From Nyssa sinensis (taxonomy: Eukaryota > Streptophyta > Magnoliopsida > Cornales > Nyssaceae): a DNA stretch of 64,000 nt. Location of the stretch: assembly GCA_008638375.1 (NCBI GenBank), contig CM018048.1, positions 2,250,642 through 2,314,641 of the forward strand, written 5' to 3'. The first letter of the stretch is position 1; each line of letters opens with the position of its first letter. The notes beneath the pieces are model-generated. The model worked only from the letters and a program-made list of their open reading frames with translations, was not told the DNA's origin and did no database searches. A program made the position numbers and the translations under genes. Below are positions 11,056-24,260 of the stretch, one piece after another.

Positions 11056-12782
11056 CTAGAGAAGTAAAACCATTTTGATCGGAGAGTGGAGAGATTAAAT
11101 AAGTGGTTGTTGAAAGAGAGACAATGGTTCGAGGTATATTTGTCATTTACAAAAAAATAAATAAATAATGTCATGTCATAAAAATAAATCTCAACTAAAA
11201 TATATAAGATGTTGTTGGAACAGTATGAATAAATTTGTAGGCTTTGAGCCGTATCTAAAGACACTTTCTTTAGAACATAATTTGCCCTCACTAGGTAGAG
11301 TCTGCTGATGAGTTACTGGCAAAGTCGTCCCCAAGATACAATAAAGCATTCGGTTTGAAGAACTGCAACCAGCAAAGTTGAAGGACTTCTTATAAAATCA
11401 TTTAATTATAATTTCTATTCTAAGAGAGAGAGTTTTTTTTTTTTTTTTTTTCAATTCGTACTGTTGTATTTATAGATATAGGGATGCCTTTTCATGAAAA
11501 GATACAACTTATTCATGAAAAGACATAACATTTTTAAAGGACATGTCTTTAAAAAAGGAGTCACAACCATTTCATTTAATGTGTCTTTTTGAAAAAAACA
11601 CAACCTTTCTAAAATACTCATTGGACACACCTATTCATGAAACACCTATTCAATGCACCTATCCAATCATCTTTTAATATGGACCGTTGATCAGCCGATC
11701 CAAAAATAAATCAATAAAAAATTAATTTGCCTTTGATGAATCTGTGTTGCGTGCGAAGGCGTGCGCGAATTATTGTACGTGGTGCATGTTGTGTTTCTAT
11801 GAGTTACAACTCATTTGGGCTTGGTTCAACCCATGGGTCAACAAAGACCTTATGGAATCCAATTTAATATAAAGAATAAGTTTCCATATATAAACTGATG
11901 TTGCTCTTTTTGATCAGAAGGGTCTCCTGTCCTTCGGTACCTGTCAAGAACTCAGAGTCAGGAGGTCACGGGATTGGTTCCAGTAGTAGCCGCTCAAATG
12001 ATAAAGTCAATATAGAAAATAAAGCTATAATTGAAAAGAATAATTGAACATGAATCGAAAGCGTACCTTATAATCTTATTTATAGGTTGCAGATCTCCTA
12101 TGTTGAGTAGGATTAGGAGTCATAAAAGTTGAAATTTGAAAATATCTAAAGATAGTAGTTGCCATATTGAACTCTGTTTGCTTATTTTGAGGTCGGTAGG
12201 GCATGGATGGCGGTGCTATATTCTGAACCATATAACTTTGAACCCCTTGTACCTGTTTTATCTGGATAATACAATCCTTCTTGATCTGTACCCTGAAAAG
12301 CTCTATACATATACGTGTTATGCTTTGAATATATTTGTAATTTTACCATATATCATAAACATACAAAATAAATAGCACAAAAATCGATGTGAGACAATTA
12401 AAAGTTATTATATTATCAAACATAAAATCTTAATTCAACACATGTCGCGTGGACTTGAATTGTAAAAGAGTCTAAGCATGAATGTTAGAAATCTTATTTA
12501 CAGTGGACTCACTACCACATTCGAGATAAATAAATAAATAATCCATTAAATCCATTATGTATAACATGAATCTATTGCTAGTTACACCTTCTTTGCAAAT
12601 TAATACATATGTATGCATGCACTTTTATAACTATTACATCATCACAATAAATAAATTTGTAAACGAATGAAACAATTAATTAATAGAAAATTCCAATAAT
12701 AGGCAGGCATTAATTTATTTCCATGAAATCTTTGTAAATGCTCTTTACACTCTTCACTTCTCACACAGCAATCGGTGAGTAA
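11056..12782. other. Intergenic spacer
   Basis: No supported gene. There is a T-run at about 11429-11450 next to TATTTATAGATATAG, which on the minus strand resembles an LTR TATA region. A short stretch at 12074-12085 looks similar. These may be LTR relics, but no ends or duplications can be shown. Confidence 0.4.
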
Positions 12783-13320
12783 TTTTATTTTTACTGTAAT
12801 ATTTTATCAATTTTTTTTATATATGCTAACATGATTTTTTAGGTGTTAATAAATTTAGTATGTTGATGCTAATCATATCAAATGAGTCTAAAAAATTTAA
12901 TTAACTAATACTAAGCCATGTTTGATACACAGTAATGAAATGATCATTCTATATAATAAAATAAGAAGTGAAATGAAAATGACATAAAAATGAATGATTA
13001 CTTATCAAAAAAAAAAATGACATAAAATGAAATAAAGATTACTCATCTAAGATAAATGAATGATTGAAATAATTTTTAATGGAATGCCCATTCTATGAAA
13101 TAGGCATTCCCAATTATACTAAACAAAAATAAAGAATGTAAAAGTTAGAATGAGCATTCTTAGTATGAATTTTTTACTGTACCAAACATGACGTAAGATA
13201 CTGAATTAACTAACATCAAGACGCTAAATTATCAAACATCCATATATACCAAGGACTGTATTCAGTAGCATCTAAACAATCATAAAAAGTAAAAAAAAAA
13301 ATTGATAAAATGTGGAAAGG
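12783..13320. mobile_element. MITE with inverted repeats, interrupted by a second MITE
   Basis: Outer left (TTTACTGTAATATTTTATCAA, then ...GATGCTAA...) and outer right (...TAGCATCTAAACAATCA..., then TTGATAAAATGTGG) segments are imperfect inverted repeats. They match, in the same order, the uninterrupted relative at 39037-39275. The middle is occupied by the second MITE at 12917-13195. No coding capacity; superfamily unknown. Confidence 0.5.
12917..13195. mobile_element. MITE of GTCATGTTTGGTAC-TIR family, copy 1
   Basis: The ends are inverted repeats: CCATGTTTGATAC on the left and GTACCAAACATGAC on the right. The body contains ATGATCATTCTAT and ...GAATGAGCATTC... blocks, also inverted. A relative with the same ends and body is at 16918-17139. 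TAA flanks both sides, which would fit a PIF/Harbinger-type duplication, but the exact edge is ambiguous. Confidence 0.6.
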
Positions 13321-14609
13321 ATAGCTTTACCCTATCATTGGTCCCCCATCTTAGTTCTTTGTGTTCTGACTCCTAAATGGGCCCTAAGGCCTTTATCGGC
13401 TTCCCTTGTAAAAATCAAGAACAATTTTATGTGGCAGCTGGGCCTAAGGCCTTGATATTTTTGTGCATCTGTGTTTGAAGCTCTCTTTAGTCCCTACACT
13501 TTTAGCATAAATTGCTACTTAAATAGGTTTTGAATGTTAGGTGGTTATTATGAATTTATTCGGATTCTTGATAACTTATTTGTGATAAAAAAATTTTGAT
13601 CCATTTTTTGTTTTTGGATCCGTTTTGTCTTTTATGTTGTAACTGACTTATATAAAAGTTATCTTTTAGGGTTTTGATTAAGGAGAAGATAGTTGTCATT
13701 GGAGACAAAGACATTTCGGGTTTTGATATTTTTTGCTATTGTAATCTCTTTGATACATAGTTAACTGATCATCGCTGTCCGTTGACGTAGACATATTGTC
13801 GAACCACACAAATCTTGTGTCTTCTATGTGCGTTTTGTTTATTTTTACTTATTTTAGATCGATTTTATTATTTGTTTGATCACTTTCACACAACACTAAC
13901 TCCATGAATATGTAGACATCCTTTTCAGCATTTTGAATCAATATATTAGAAATAAAATATATATTAAATAAGTATGTGATATGAAAGGTAAAAAAAATTA
14001 GATGCTAATGATACTATAAAAAATACTAATCACTATTATATATAATTTAATTACATTAGCATAAATAAGAATCCATATATATCAAATAAAGTTTAAATAT
14101 ACATAATTCGTTACAGTAATTATTTAATACGTCCAATTGTTCAATCAACATTACATTGAATTTATATGTAATAAAAATTTAAAAAATATGTTATTTTTTA
14201 CATTCGAAACACACAATTCATATTAATTACAAGAATAGAAACTTAATTGCCTAAAGAAATAAGCACTTAAGTACATAAAAGCAATTCATATGGCAAAAAA
14301 TCAAAGGGTCAATGGTACTTAGACGTCACTAATTTGAATGAAATTTATATTAGTAATTCTAATACAATAATATAAAAAAATCAAACTAATTAACAACCTT
14401 AAAAAATGAAATTAATATTAGTATTTTTAATTTTATAATATTAAACCTTTATAAAATATTAAACCTAATTACTAAATTTATTTACTATTAAGTGCAGATG
14501 TGACAATTGATTTGTAATTAGTAATAAAAAATTTTTTTTTTCAGTAAAATGTTGATTCGGTTGTTGTGTTCTTTAACACTGGAAAACAATATTCTTTCAA
14601 CTAAAAGCA

Positions 14610-14651
<42 letters not shown>

Positions 14652-14734
14652 ATAACAAAATCCTTTCAACCTGCAGAAACTGTCACATGTAATAGTACAC
14701 ATGATCCCGAAATGATGAGGAAGGTGGTGAGAGT

Positions 14735-14775
<41 letters not shown>

Positions 14776-16917
14776 TTTGACTCATCTGAATTCGTCTGGC
14801 TTTAGTGGGGATATTTCGCTCACTGAAATCCTTTTTAGGAGTACTGATACTACACATAATTTGCTAAATGCATTTTTTTCACTGCAAAATACAAAGTAGT
14901 AAGATTTACTATAATAAATATGCGAGACTACTCGTTTGTTTGTATGCAGAGTGAGAAAATCCATTGAAAAAATTCTTTTTGCATAACATTTTTCTTGTTT
15001 TGGATCTTTGCTTGTCAAAAGGATTTGGAACGTTCTTCTGGAATCAAGGACAGGTCCTAGGGCCCAAGAAAATGAAAGTCCATTTTCATGAACCATTCTT
15101 TTCTGAAATGAGTTTAGGCGCGCAGCCCCATACTTTTGTGATCTTAGAAGCAAAATGAACTTCAATTCTCAAAGGAATTGTAACTTCTTGACAAACAAAG
15201 TGCCAAAGCAGCCCCTTAATTGTGGTGGAAGGAGTAGGGTCCATTTGCATATATATATAGAAATATATATATATATATACACACTATATTTATAACTCCC
15301 GGTAGTCTTAAGAGTATGGTATCACTGGGATCCAGCACATTTTTTTTTTCATTTGAATGACTTAGCATTTCTGAGCATCCAATTCTGAAAGATGGTGGGC
15401 ATGGTTTTGTCATAAAGTGGTAATCCACTGCAACATGATCCATTTCAACTAAACTTGGGATTCTTATCTTTTTTTTTTTGGGGGGGGGGGGGGGGACTAT
15501 GTCTATTGAATACCATAAAAAGTTTATCCCAAGTATTGTTTGGGACAGTGGATTCTAATTGAAGAAAAAAGGACATGTCAAGCCTAGAGAACAGCATTCT
15601 CTACTTTCTCTCAATTCCCAGACCAATTCCTGTAGAATCAGATCCACTTGTGAATTTTTTACCTACTAATAAAAAAGTTATTTCCTGTTTTACTCTTCTA
15701 ACTAAACACACATATTCAAATGAAAGATGCAAGAGTATTGATATTGCTTTCAAAATGTAGGGTGTCTTGTTATGAGAAGTTTTTGCATGGATCGGATTCA
15801 TGAACTGGGCATAATATTTGTTTTTCGGAGACAAAAAAGTAACATACAGTTACATGGCAGGATTTTATTTGTTGGATTCATCTCGCCTTGTTAGAGGACT
15901 ATGAATAATAATCACAAATTCAAAGGTAGTTTAAGATGTATCTGGAAAGTGACATAAAACTGTCAAAAAGAATAAATTCTAAAAATTCTAATGGCCAACC
16001 CGGTGACCTCTCTTTGCCATTTCAGGGGACAAAAATGGTTAACTTGTATGCCTTGGAAAAAGATGGCATAAACATAGGGTGATGTCTGGTCTTTGTTTGT
16101 TCTGCTTCCTTGTTGCACATTTTTGTTGCTAACTACACACACACACACACACACATTAGTATGAGAAAATAAGAGGAAACAGAATAGGCATCTCCTTCTA
16201 GAGCCCAGTATAATTTACTGCCTATTTGGTTGTTGAGATAAGGAAGGAAAATAATAGAAAATGGAATCTTCAATCTTTATGTTTTGGGTCTTAAATCCCA
16301 AGGAAATGGGAGAAAACAAAATAATTCAACTAACTCCTGTGGAACTACTTTGACTTAGTTGAGTTTTCCTTTTTCTTTTAGTTTCCCTTTCCTTCAACAA
16401 CTGGTTTAAACTTTAGTTTTCTTTGTACCAATCATTTTTCCTCTGTAAATCAAAGGCAGAGAGGAAAGGTAAAAAGGTGATGCTTAGGCTAACATCACCA
16501 GTCTTCCATCTACTGACAGTTCTGTTTCATTCCCATGTATGCTTAGAGGAAGTAATTTTTTTGGTGGTAAGCAAAAATGTCTTATAGAGGTCTCTTTAGT
16601 TTCATTTTCGCAATATTATGACTCAAAAGCTTAAATCTAAGTCGTTAGTAGCAAGACCTGTAATGTCTTATATAATAATCAAATTATTCTCACCTAACCG
16701 ACGTGCGACATGAGTATCACAGCTAGTTATATGAATGTTACAAAGTGAACCACCACCAGAGTTTGGTGGCACAATTAGGATCCTGTTCCTTCTTAGTCTT
16801 CAATCTTGTTTCCTACAATTTCTGAACTACTTAGGCCATCCCATAATTTTCAAAGAGGGAATGAACTTGTAAAAGCATATATTAGAAAATTAATGAATAG
16901 ATAGAAAGATACCTTAA
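13321..16917. other. Intergenic spacer with microsatellites
   Basis: No supported gene. Contents noted: (AT)n at 14612-14648 and 14736-14773, an AT tract at 15249-15278, a T-run followed by 16 G at 15470-15495, and (AC)n at 16134-16155. ORFs of 60-130 codons on both strands lack any recognisable domain. Confidence 0.5.
15470..15495 (+). repeat. Adjacent T-run and 16-base G-run
   Basis: About ten T are followed directly by 16 uninterrupted G (15480-15495). Such homopolymers are also prone to assembly length error. Confidence 0.8.
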
Positions 16918-17139
16918 GGCCATTTTTGGTACGCAAGAATGGTATGATCATTCCATGAAATGAAATAAAAAAATAGAATGGAATACGGATTACTCGTCTA
17001 AATTAAAAGAATGCTTGGAATAGTTTTTAATGGAATTCTAATTACATGGAATATGTATTTCCAATCATACCAAACAAGAATAAGGAATAAAAAAAATTAG
17101 CTGGAATATCCATTCCACCGCACCAAACATGACCTATGA
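16918..17139. mobile_element. MITE of GTCATGTTTGGTAC-TIR family, copy 2
   Basis: Left end AGGCCATTTTTGGTAC and right end GCACCAAACATGACCT are inverted repeats, with ATGATCATTCCATGAAATG on the left and the inverted block ...GGAATATCCATTCC on the right. It shares end sequence and body with the copy at 12917-13195. It lies about 940 bp upstream of the ALMT start codon. Confidence 0.65.
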
Positions 17140-18076
17140 GTTTTATATTGATTGAGGTGTGGATATATAGGAAGGAGAAAGTGTTGAAGAATAGGGGATG
17201 AGACATATTCCAAAGTTCGATAATTTCAGCAACTTGTGCATCGCTCTCTCTAGTAGACTAAATTGTAACGGGGAAAGATGACATATCCATTTCAATGAGA
17301 AAGTGATGACCAAGGAGGTGAAATTGGAATTTTTCTATCGCTCTCTTGACTGCAATCATCTCTTTGTAGGTAGAATGGTAACTCAGGCCTACTTGTCTCA
17401 TTCAAGTTAATATTCCCACATGCAGAAAATTAAGAGGCTTCTCTTTATGAGGCCTTCCAGCTACTTGTTTCAAATATTCTTCTACTCTATTACTCAACTT
17501 TTTTTTCCCATTTCTGGGTAATTTTAAGGAAGCCAATAAATTCCAGACATAATTAAAACCAGATCGAAATCACGTGTTGAATATCTTGAACAGCTTGCCC
17601 AAAAGAATACATATACATATACATGTGGCTGCTGAAAACCACATAGCCTTGCATTGTTAGATTCTAATTCTCCATCCTTGCAACATTATTGAGGTTAAGC
17701 ATCTCTTTATCCAAGTTTTTAGCTTCATCTATTCTTCTATTATTGTTGTATTATTCTTTTTCTCAATATTTCATATCTGGACTAGACACACTTTCCCCTC
17801 CTACTTGCATCAACAACTAAGCCACACCTCTTCTTTAAATCCCTCTCCTCTTCCTTCCAGTCAGTCCATCTCAAACATCAAATACCATTCTTTAGTTAAT
17901 CTCACCCTCTGGCTCTATCTTAACTCCTAGAATTTTTCTTCCTCCTTCAGGAGTTTCACTTGTAATCTGCTGAAATACCAAGTTTGAACTTTCTTCTATC
18001 AAATCAGGAGGATTCTCTTAGAGGCCAAAGCAAGACCACAACCATAGTTGGAGAATTTATATTACTTCATTGGAGA
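17140..18076 (+). promoter_or_regulatory. ALMT upstream region
   Basis: This covers the promoter and 5' UTR of the ALMT gene. The 200-300 bp before the ATG are CT-rich and A-poor, as in many plant 5' UTRs. I see no decisive TATA box. The reading frame is open upstream of the ATG to about 17984 but has no ATG there. Confidence 0.4.
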
Positions 18077-20472
18077 ATGAATGGGAAAAAGGGATGTGTT
18101 GAGATCAACATGGCTTCTGTTACCAAAACTAAACTGCTGGAAACTGGGAAGAAGTCCGGCAACATGGATTTCTCCTGCAAAGCTTGGATTTGGAATGTTT
18201 GGGAATTTTGCAAAGAAGATAGCAACAGAGTAATATTCTCCTTTAAAGTGGGCCTTGCTGTTCTCCTTGTGTCTTTGCTCATACTATTCCAAGCACCTTA
18301 TCAAATGTTTGGCACCAGCATCATCTGGTCCATCCTCACAGTTGCCATCATGTTTGAATATACCGTTGGTATGTACATGCATATCATTGCATTCATATAT
18401 ATATATATGTATGTATGTATATATACACACACATATTTATTTAAATGCACAACCAAATACATAGGGACATGTCCTTGATCTATGAATCCATGCATTGCAT
18501 TCAGAGTATGTATGTATGTACTACTAAAGTTGGTGAATTATAGCTTATATTGTTGGTGGTGGATATATAAACATCATCAAAATAGTCATCCTGGGCATAT
18601 GCAAAACTAACTCTGTTCTGATCCCTTGCATTGTTATGGATATTTATGTCTTAAGGTGCAACGTTTAACAGAGGATTTAACCGAGCACTTGGAAGCTTGC
18701 TTGCCGGAATCTTAGCCACTGCTGTTGCTCAGTTAGCCTTATGCACTGGACAAGTTGCAGAACCTTTCATAATTGGTATCAGCATCTTCCTGATTGGTAT
18801 GTCACCTAAATTTTGCTAAACTAAATGAAACTGAAAGAAGGAAAAAAAAAAACAAATATTTGTTAAAAATCTTTAGCTTAACATGCTATATATGCAGGGG
18901 CTATTACATCATTCATGAAGTTATGGCCATCCCTTATGCCATATGAGTATGGATTTCGGGTCATATTATTCACCTATTGTTTGATCATAGTTTCTGGATA
19001 TCGAATGGGGAACCCTTTTAGAACTTCCATGAACCGGCTTTACTCAATTGCCATTGGAGGAATTGTAGCAGTTCTAGTGAATGTGCTCATTTTTCCTATA
19101 TGGGCTGGGGAGCAGTTGCACAAGGAGCTAGTCAACAGCTTTGATTCTGTGGCCAACTCACTTGAAGGTGAACTAATTTGATCACCAAGCTTTAGGACTC
19201 TGAAATTAGCACTCATAACGCTAATTTTTGAATCTGTTATTAAAATTCTCATGTGGGTAATTTCAGAATGTGTTAAAAAGTATTTAGAAGATGACGGATT
19301 GGATCATCCCGAGTTCTCCAAGACTGTCATGGATGAGTTTCCAGATGAGCCCGCTTACAGGACATGCCGGTCCACATTGAACTCTTCCTCAAAACTAGAA
19401 TCCTTGGTACTTATATTCAAGTTGATATAAAAAAATTTTTCTGCATACATGTAAGTTTTTTGGTTACCTAGCATTAACAATGATCTTGGTTGTTGCTGGT
19501 TCCACTTTTTAGGCAAATTCAGCTAAATGGGAGCCACCTCATGGAAGGTTTCGACACTTCTTCTATCCATGGTCAGAATATGTTAAAGTTGGTGCAGTTC
19601 TACGATATTGTGCATACGAGGTTATGGCAATGCATGGTGTTCTTCACTCTGAAATTCAGGTCTGTGCTTTCTTTGTCAGTGTTTTTGTTTTGTTGCCTTT
19701 TGAAATAAGATTTGCGTCTCTTGGAAGGCAATGCCTGTGCCAAGGCAAGGATACCTCATTCTATATTTGTACAAATATTTTGAACAATATAATTGATATA
19801 TATATATATATATTTATATATTGCCCTACATGTTTATAGGCCCCCTACAATCTAAGAATCACATTCCAGACAGAGATCCAAGATGCAACAAGCCAGGCAG
19901 CAGAGCTAGTTAGATGCTTGGGCAAAGATGTAAGCAGTATGAAGCAAAGTCTCAAAACCTCTTTGCTAAAAAGGGTTCACGGCTCAACTGAGCGACTCCA
20001 ACGCGCCATAGATACGCATTCATATCTGCTGGCATCCAATTATGAGCCCCCTGATAACTCATCCAAACCACTTCCTAAGCTCTCACCTGCTCTGTCATTC
20101 ACCCTTTATGACCTTCCAAAACAATCAGCAGAGCTTGACAGCACCACCCTTGATCAGAACTTGAATCCACCGATCCAAAACACTCCTTCTGGGACTCTCC
20201 CACCACCACAGGCAGAGTCTTACCATGAGACAATGAAGAAACAATCAAGAAGACAGTATTCATGGCCTTCCAAGGAAGTGGATGCTTTTGAAGAAGAGGG
20301 AGGTTTTAGTGCAGACTTGATTCCCAGGATGCGGGCACTTGAGAGCACTGCAGCATTATCACTTGCCACTTTTACTTCATTGCTTATTGAATTTGTTGCT
20401 AGACTTGATCACTTGGTTGACGCAGTTGATGAGCTTTCTAAGATGGCAAAATTCAAGCGTGAGGTTCTATAA
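18077..20472 (+). CDS. ALMT: Aluminium-activated malate transporter (ALMT) family anion channel, six exons
   Basis: Exons 18077-18368, 18656-18796, 18898-19167, 19267-19406, 19513-19659 and 19840-20472 all have GT..AG introns and join without frame breaks into 540 codons plus TAA. ALMT proteins are plant anion channels (malate, other organic anions, chloride) of plasma membrane or tonoplast. The N-terminal half has about six hydrophobic segments (res. ~57-72, 81-98, 106-125, 133-149, 163-178, 191-211) containing FKVGLAV, FEYTVGATFNRGFNRALG, GYRMGNP and FPIWAGEQLHKELV. A soluble C-terminal half carries the family WEP motif in AKWEPPHGRF (exon 5), and a conserved ending (LSLATFTSLLIEFVARLD). 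The start MNGKKG is chosen because it is the first ATG; MASVTK (18110) is an alternative. The C-terminus resembles vacuolar clade II (ALMT4/9-like) members, but the protein lacks the long N-terminal extension of ALMT9. Ion specificity cannot be read from sequence. Confidence 0.95.
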
Positions 20473-20710
20473 AAGGAGGGGAACTACATATTCTGGATTT
20501 ATTTGATAAAATAGTAATGTACACAAGAAATGCTATGAATGAACAAAAGATTAAAAAATAAGAAGAAGAAGAAGAGTGAAGAGGTGTTAAAAATTGCTGT
20601 CATCAACCAGAAATAAAGAACAAATTCTTGAAAAGTAAGTATTGAATTGTTCTGAGAATGACATTTCCATAAGGTATCAGATGCTGCACATATAGAGATA
20701 GGTAGAAAAA

Positions 20711-20762
<52 letters not shown>

Positions 20763-20801
20763 CATACCTTTGATATATATATATATATATACATACCTTT
20801 G

Positions 20802-20832
<31 letters not shown>

Positions 20833-21050
20833 CCTTTGATATGGAGCTGTTGCTTGTTGAACACTGTACCAAACAAATGTCTGTAGAGATGGAAAGACTG
20901 GAACTTTTAGCTACTGTTTCTGGAATGGAACTTTGGAAGGATTGAACTTTATATTTTGTGCCGGTGCCTCTGGTATTGAATTATTAGAATCATTTTCAGC
21001 CCCAATGCAGTGGCTAGATTGGGTCAAGGTTCACAACTACTAGCAGAAAT
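20473..21050 (+). other. ALMT 3' flank with compound microsatellite
   Basis: It follows the ALMT stop codon and probably includes the 3' UTR. A (CT)n tract at about 20711-20747 is followed by three copies of (TA)n ending in TACATACCTTTGATA (20750-20840). The right edge is the target duplication GAAAT of element C. Confidence 0.6.
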
Positions 21051-22989
21051 TGTCACGACCCGAAATTCACCCTATGCGGATTAGGGAACGCGGCGTGAAG
21101 TTTCTTTCTTAGACTAATTTCGTTCCATTCATACATCACATCAAATTTAAATATTGCAGCAGAAGCATTACACATGTTACACTGATCTTTACAGTATCTA
21201 GATTTGCCTAGAATTTTTTTTTTTTTTGAAACATATATTACATTCATCATTACAATCATTGTAGGTCCCATACCCCACGTCTTCATCTAAACTTAATCTT
21301 ACTTACCCATGAGTCCCATACCTCGCGCACACATCTGAATCTCATATTACTTACCCGTGAGTTCTATACCCTACGCACTTCTGAACTTCGTATCACTTTA
21401 CCAGTGAATCCTATACCTCACACACTTCTAAACTTCTGAACTTGTACTTCACTGTAATTGTGGGGCCCATACCCCACCTTCATATCACTTGTACATATCA
21501 TGGATAAATCCATGTGAGTTTCACTAAACTCGTGAGTAATTCCGGTACCTTGTCATGAGTTTTCAACTGGTAGTGGTTAAGTATAAGAGATTTTATAAAA
21601 CAACCGCTACCAATTGCTCGTACACTTTAAATTCAAAACACAGAAATCTTAAAATAGATAGCATGAAGCATTCAAGGCATTCAGGTTAGGCATTTAGTTT
21701 ATCAAATAAAGAATACAAGAATCTTCAAAACATATACCCGAAGCATTCATGGCATTCGAGTAAAACATTTATTTCACAAATCATTGAAGTATAAAATACA
21801 AAGCATTCAAGACATTCGAGTAAAGATTTTATTTCTCAATACAAAACACGATGATTTAGTTTAACTATAATTGAAAGCATAAATCCTTTGATCATGAAAT
21901 ATGAATTTATAGATCATATTCAAAGTAATGGAGGATAAATCTTCTACCATTACATAGCTTGTCATATTTTCACTTTACACAAGAATTTGTATTGATCCAG
22001 ACTCTAAGCTTAACACAAGGCTGGTCAGTATAATTTATGTTAATACATGACCTGAACACAAGAGAATCTCTTGCCTGTGGGATAAACCTTCTACCAGGCA
22101 TTTCATAATTATGAGTGTTTATGCACTCTTTATCTTGCATTACCAGTTCGCAAACGGAGGTATTTAAAACCTAGTTTGTCAAATAGATACCTTTTAAGAG
22201 CATTTTAAACAAAACTTTCAAAAGTACTTTAACAGAGCCTTTAGAGTTCTTAAACATAACTTTCAGAGTATTTAAAACATGGCTGAAATGAAATGTTCAC
22301 CTTCGAGAGGAATTTAACACAACTTTGCAGTTAAACAAGCATGCTGAAGCAAGAACTTTATAATAGTTGGCATTTAAAACAAGTACATTTTTAGTTCATG
22401 ATATTATTTGAAAATTGAAACAAGCTGTATATTTAAACCACGAGTTATGTGAATACAGGAATTTAAATTTAAAACACTTTAGAATCATAGAATTAAAATC
22501 TCCACTTCAAAGTCCAAGATTACTCATCTATGGTCCAGAGCCCACAGTCTTTCCTTCACTTGCTTATTTTACTTGTCTTAGCACTTGTCTTATCTTTATC
22601 TCCTTGCTGGTGATCCTAGTTCACACATTAGATTGAACTCAAAATTTGAATAAACATATGATTCTATTTAATCACTATCTCTTTGAAGTTACTAGCCTTG
22701 ACCAGTTCCATTTTCGGATTCGGTGGCCCTCTAAACCCCAAGGTAGATCTCATACTCTCCCTCGGGTCCCTTCTGAAACTTATTCTCCCTTTAAGGGTGT
22801 TTTAGTAATTTTGTCTTTTACGTCTCAATTCATTCGGTTCATCGTTTGCCTATGCAAACATTATTTTTGAGTCCAGGCGGTCTTTAAAACATTAATATAT
22901 GTCTTTTAATTTCATCTATACTCTTTTGGTAGCTTCATTTAGTCCTAAGGACGTATTCTTCATTTTCTGATTTGTTACCTAGTCTTATT

Positions 22990-23400
22990 TTTCTTAAAAG
23001 TACATCGCCGTTAAGTCCAGTGCGTCGAAGATAATCAATTTAAGCTTTTCTGGATCTTACTTTGCATCTTTATAGCTTATGTTAAGCTTAGGGGCATTTT
23101 TATAATTTTATGCTTTCGTGTGTCATGTCTTTCGGTGCTTCATTTGCTGAGATGGACTCTACCGTTAAGTCTGGATTGTCAAAGAAAGTCAGGCTACGGT
23201 ATCTTTGACATTTAACTGACTTTTGGATCACTAAGGACATTTTGATAATTATTACATTTCACGTATCTATATTTTTAGGATTTCGTTTCGTAAAATGGAC
23301 CCCCTTGTTGGGTCTAGAATGTCCAAAAATATTAGGTTAGACTATTCATGCATTTTAATTGGCCTTCGTTTGGCCAATTTTGGCTTAAGTGCGTTTCGAT
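22990..23400 (+). repeat. Degenerate dyad-containing tandem repeats in element C
   Basis: Three diverged units (cores near 23000, 23155 and 23298) show the order dyad - cgaag/caaag/ccaaa block - ggcattttTATAATTTT-like block seen in A and B. The dyads are more decayed here, for example GGACTCTACCGTTAAGTCT. Confidence 0.5.
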
Positions 23401-23845
23401 AATTTTCCCATAATTGAAAAGGATTTAAAAATAATTTGTAATTAGTTTCTAGGTTATTTTGTAATTAAACATAAGTTGGGGGTCAATTCAAAATTTCAAA
23501 AAAGTTTAGGGTCAAAATGTAATTTCAAGAAATCATTTAACCTAAACCGTTTGGCTTAGTTAAGTTTCAAGTGAACCGGTCCTATTTGGTTGGGAATTGA
23601 ATGGTTCAGTTCGGTTTGCTGCATCATGCTGACATCATCATGATGTCAATATTTTTATTATTATTTTATTCTTTAAGGGTTCAAAACGACGTCGTTCCAC
23701 TTAGGCCCAAACCCATTTAAACACTCGACCCGAACAGTTCATTCCTTTTCATTTTTTCGGTAAGGGTTCCGGACGTCTTCTTCGGTGACAGTGGTTGCCA
23801 GCGACAAAACCGACGGGGTACGAACCAGTTTTTGATGAGGATTTC

Positions 23846-24166
23846 TATAACACCCCGACCCCGAATATAGCACTCAACCCGAGGTAGACCGGGTCAACCA
23901 GTGTAAGACCGAGTTGTAATCCGAACATGCATTGTAATGAAATAGATGTACAGTTTTGAAAACACCCCACGATGTCAAATGCACAATGTAATTCCAAGCA
24001 ATCCCGAGTACCCCGGGGAACACCCGTACGAGGAACTTAACTGTACTAGAAATCGTGTATACGTAAATACGTATATATATATAAGTATATAGATATATAT
24101 ACATATAGCATGAATATATATATATATATATATACTAGATTTATACATGTATATATATAAGTATAC

Positions 24167-24198
<32 letters not shown>

Positions 24199-24224
24199 TA
24201 CTGTCAGCAACTAAGTGCTGCTAG

Positions 24225-24260
<36 letters not shown>

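Noticed and set aside
17984..18076. Upstream extension of ALMT exon 1 reading frame
   Set aside because: The frame is open but begins with a non-ATG codon; the family-like start MNGKKG at 18077 is the first ATG.
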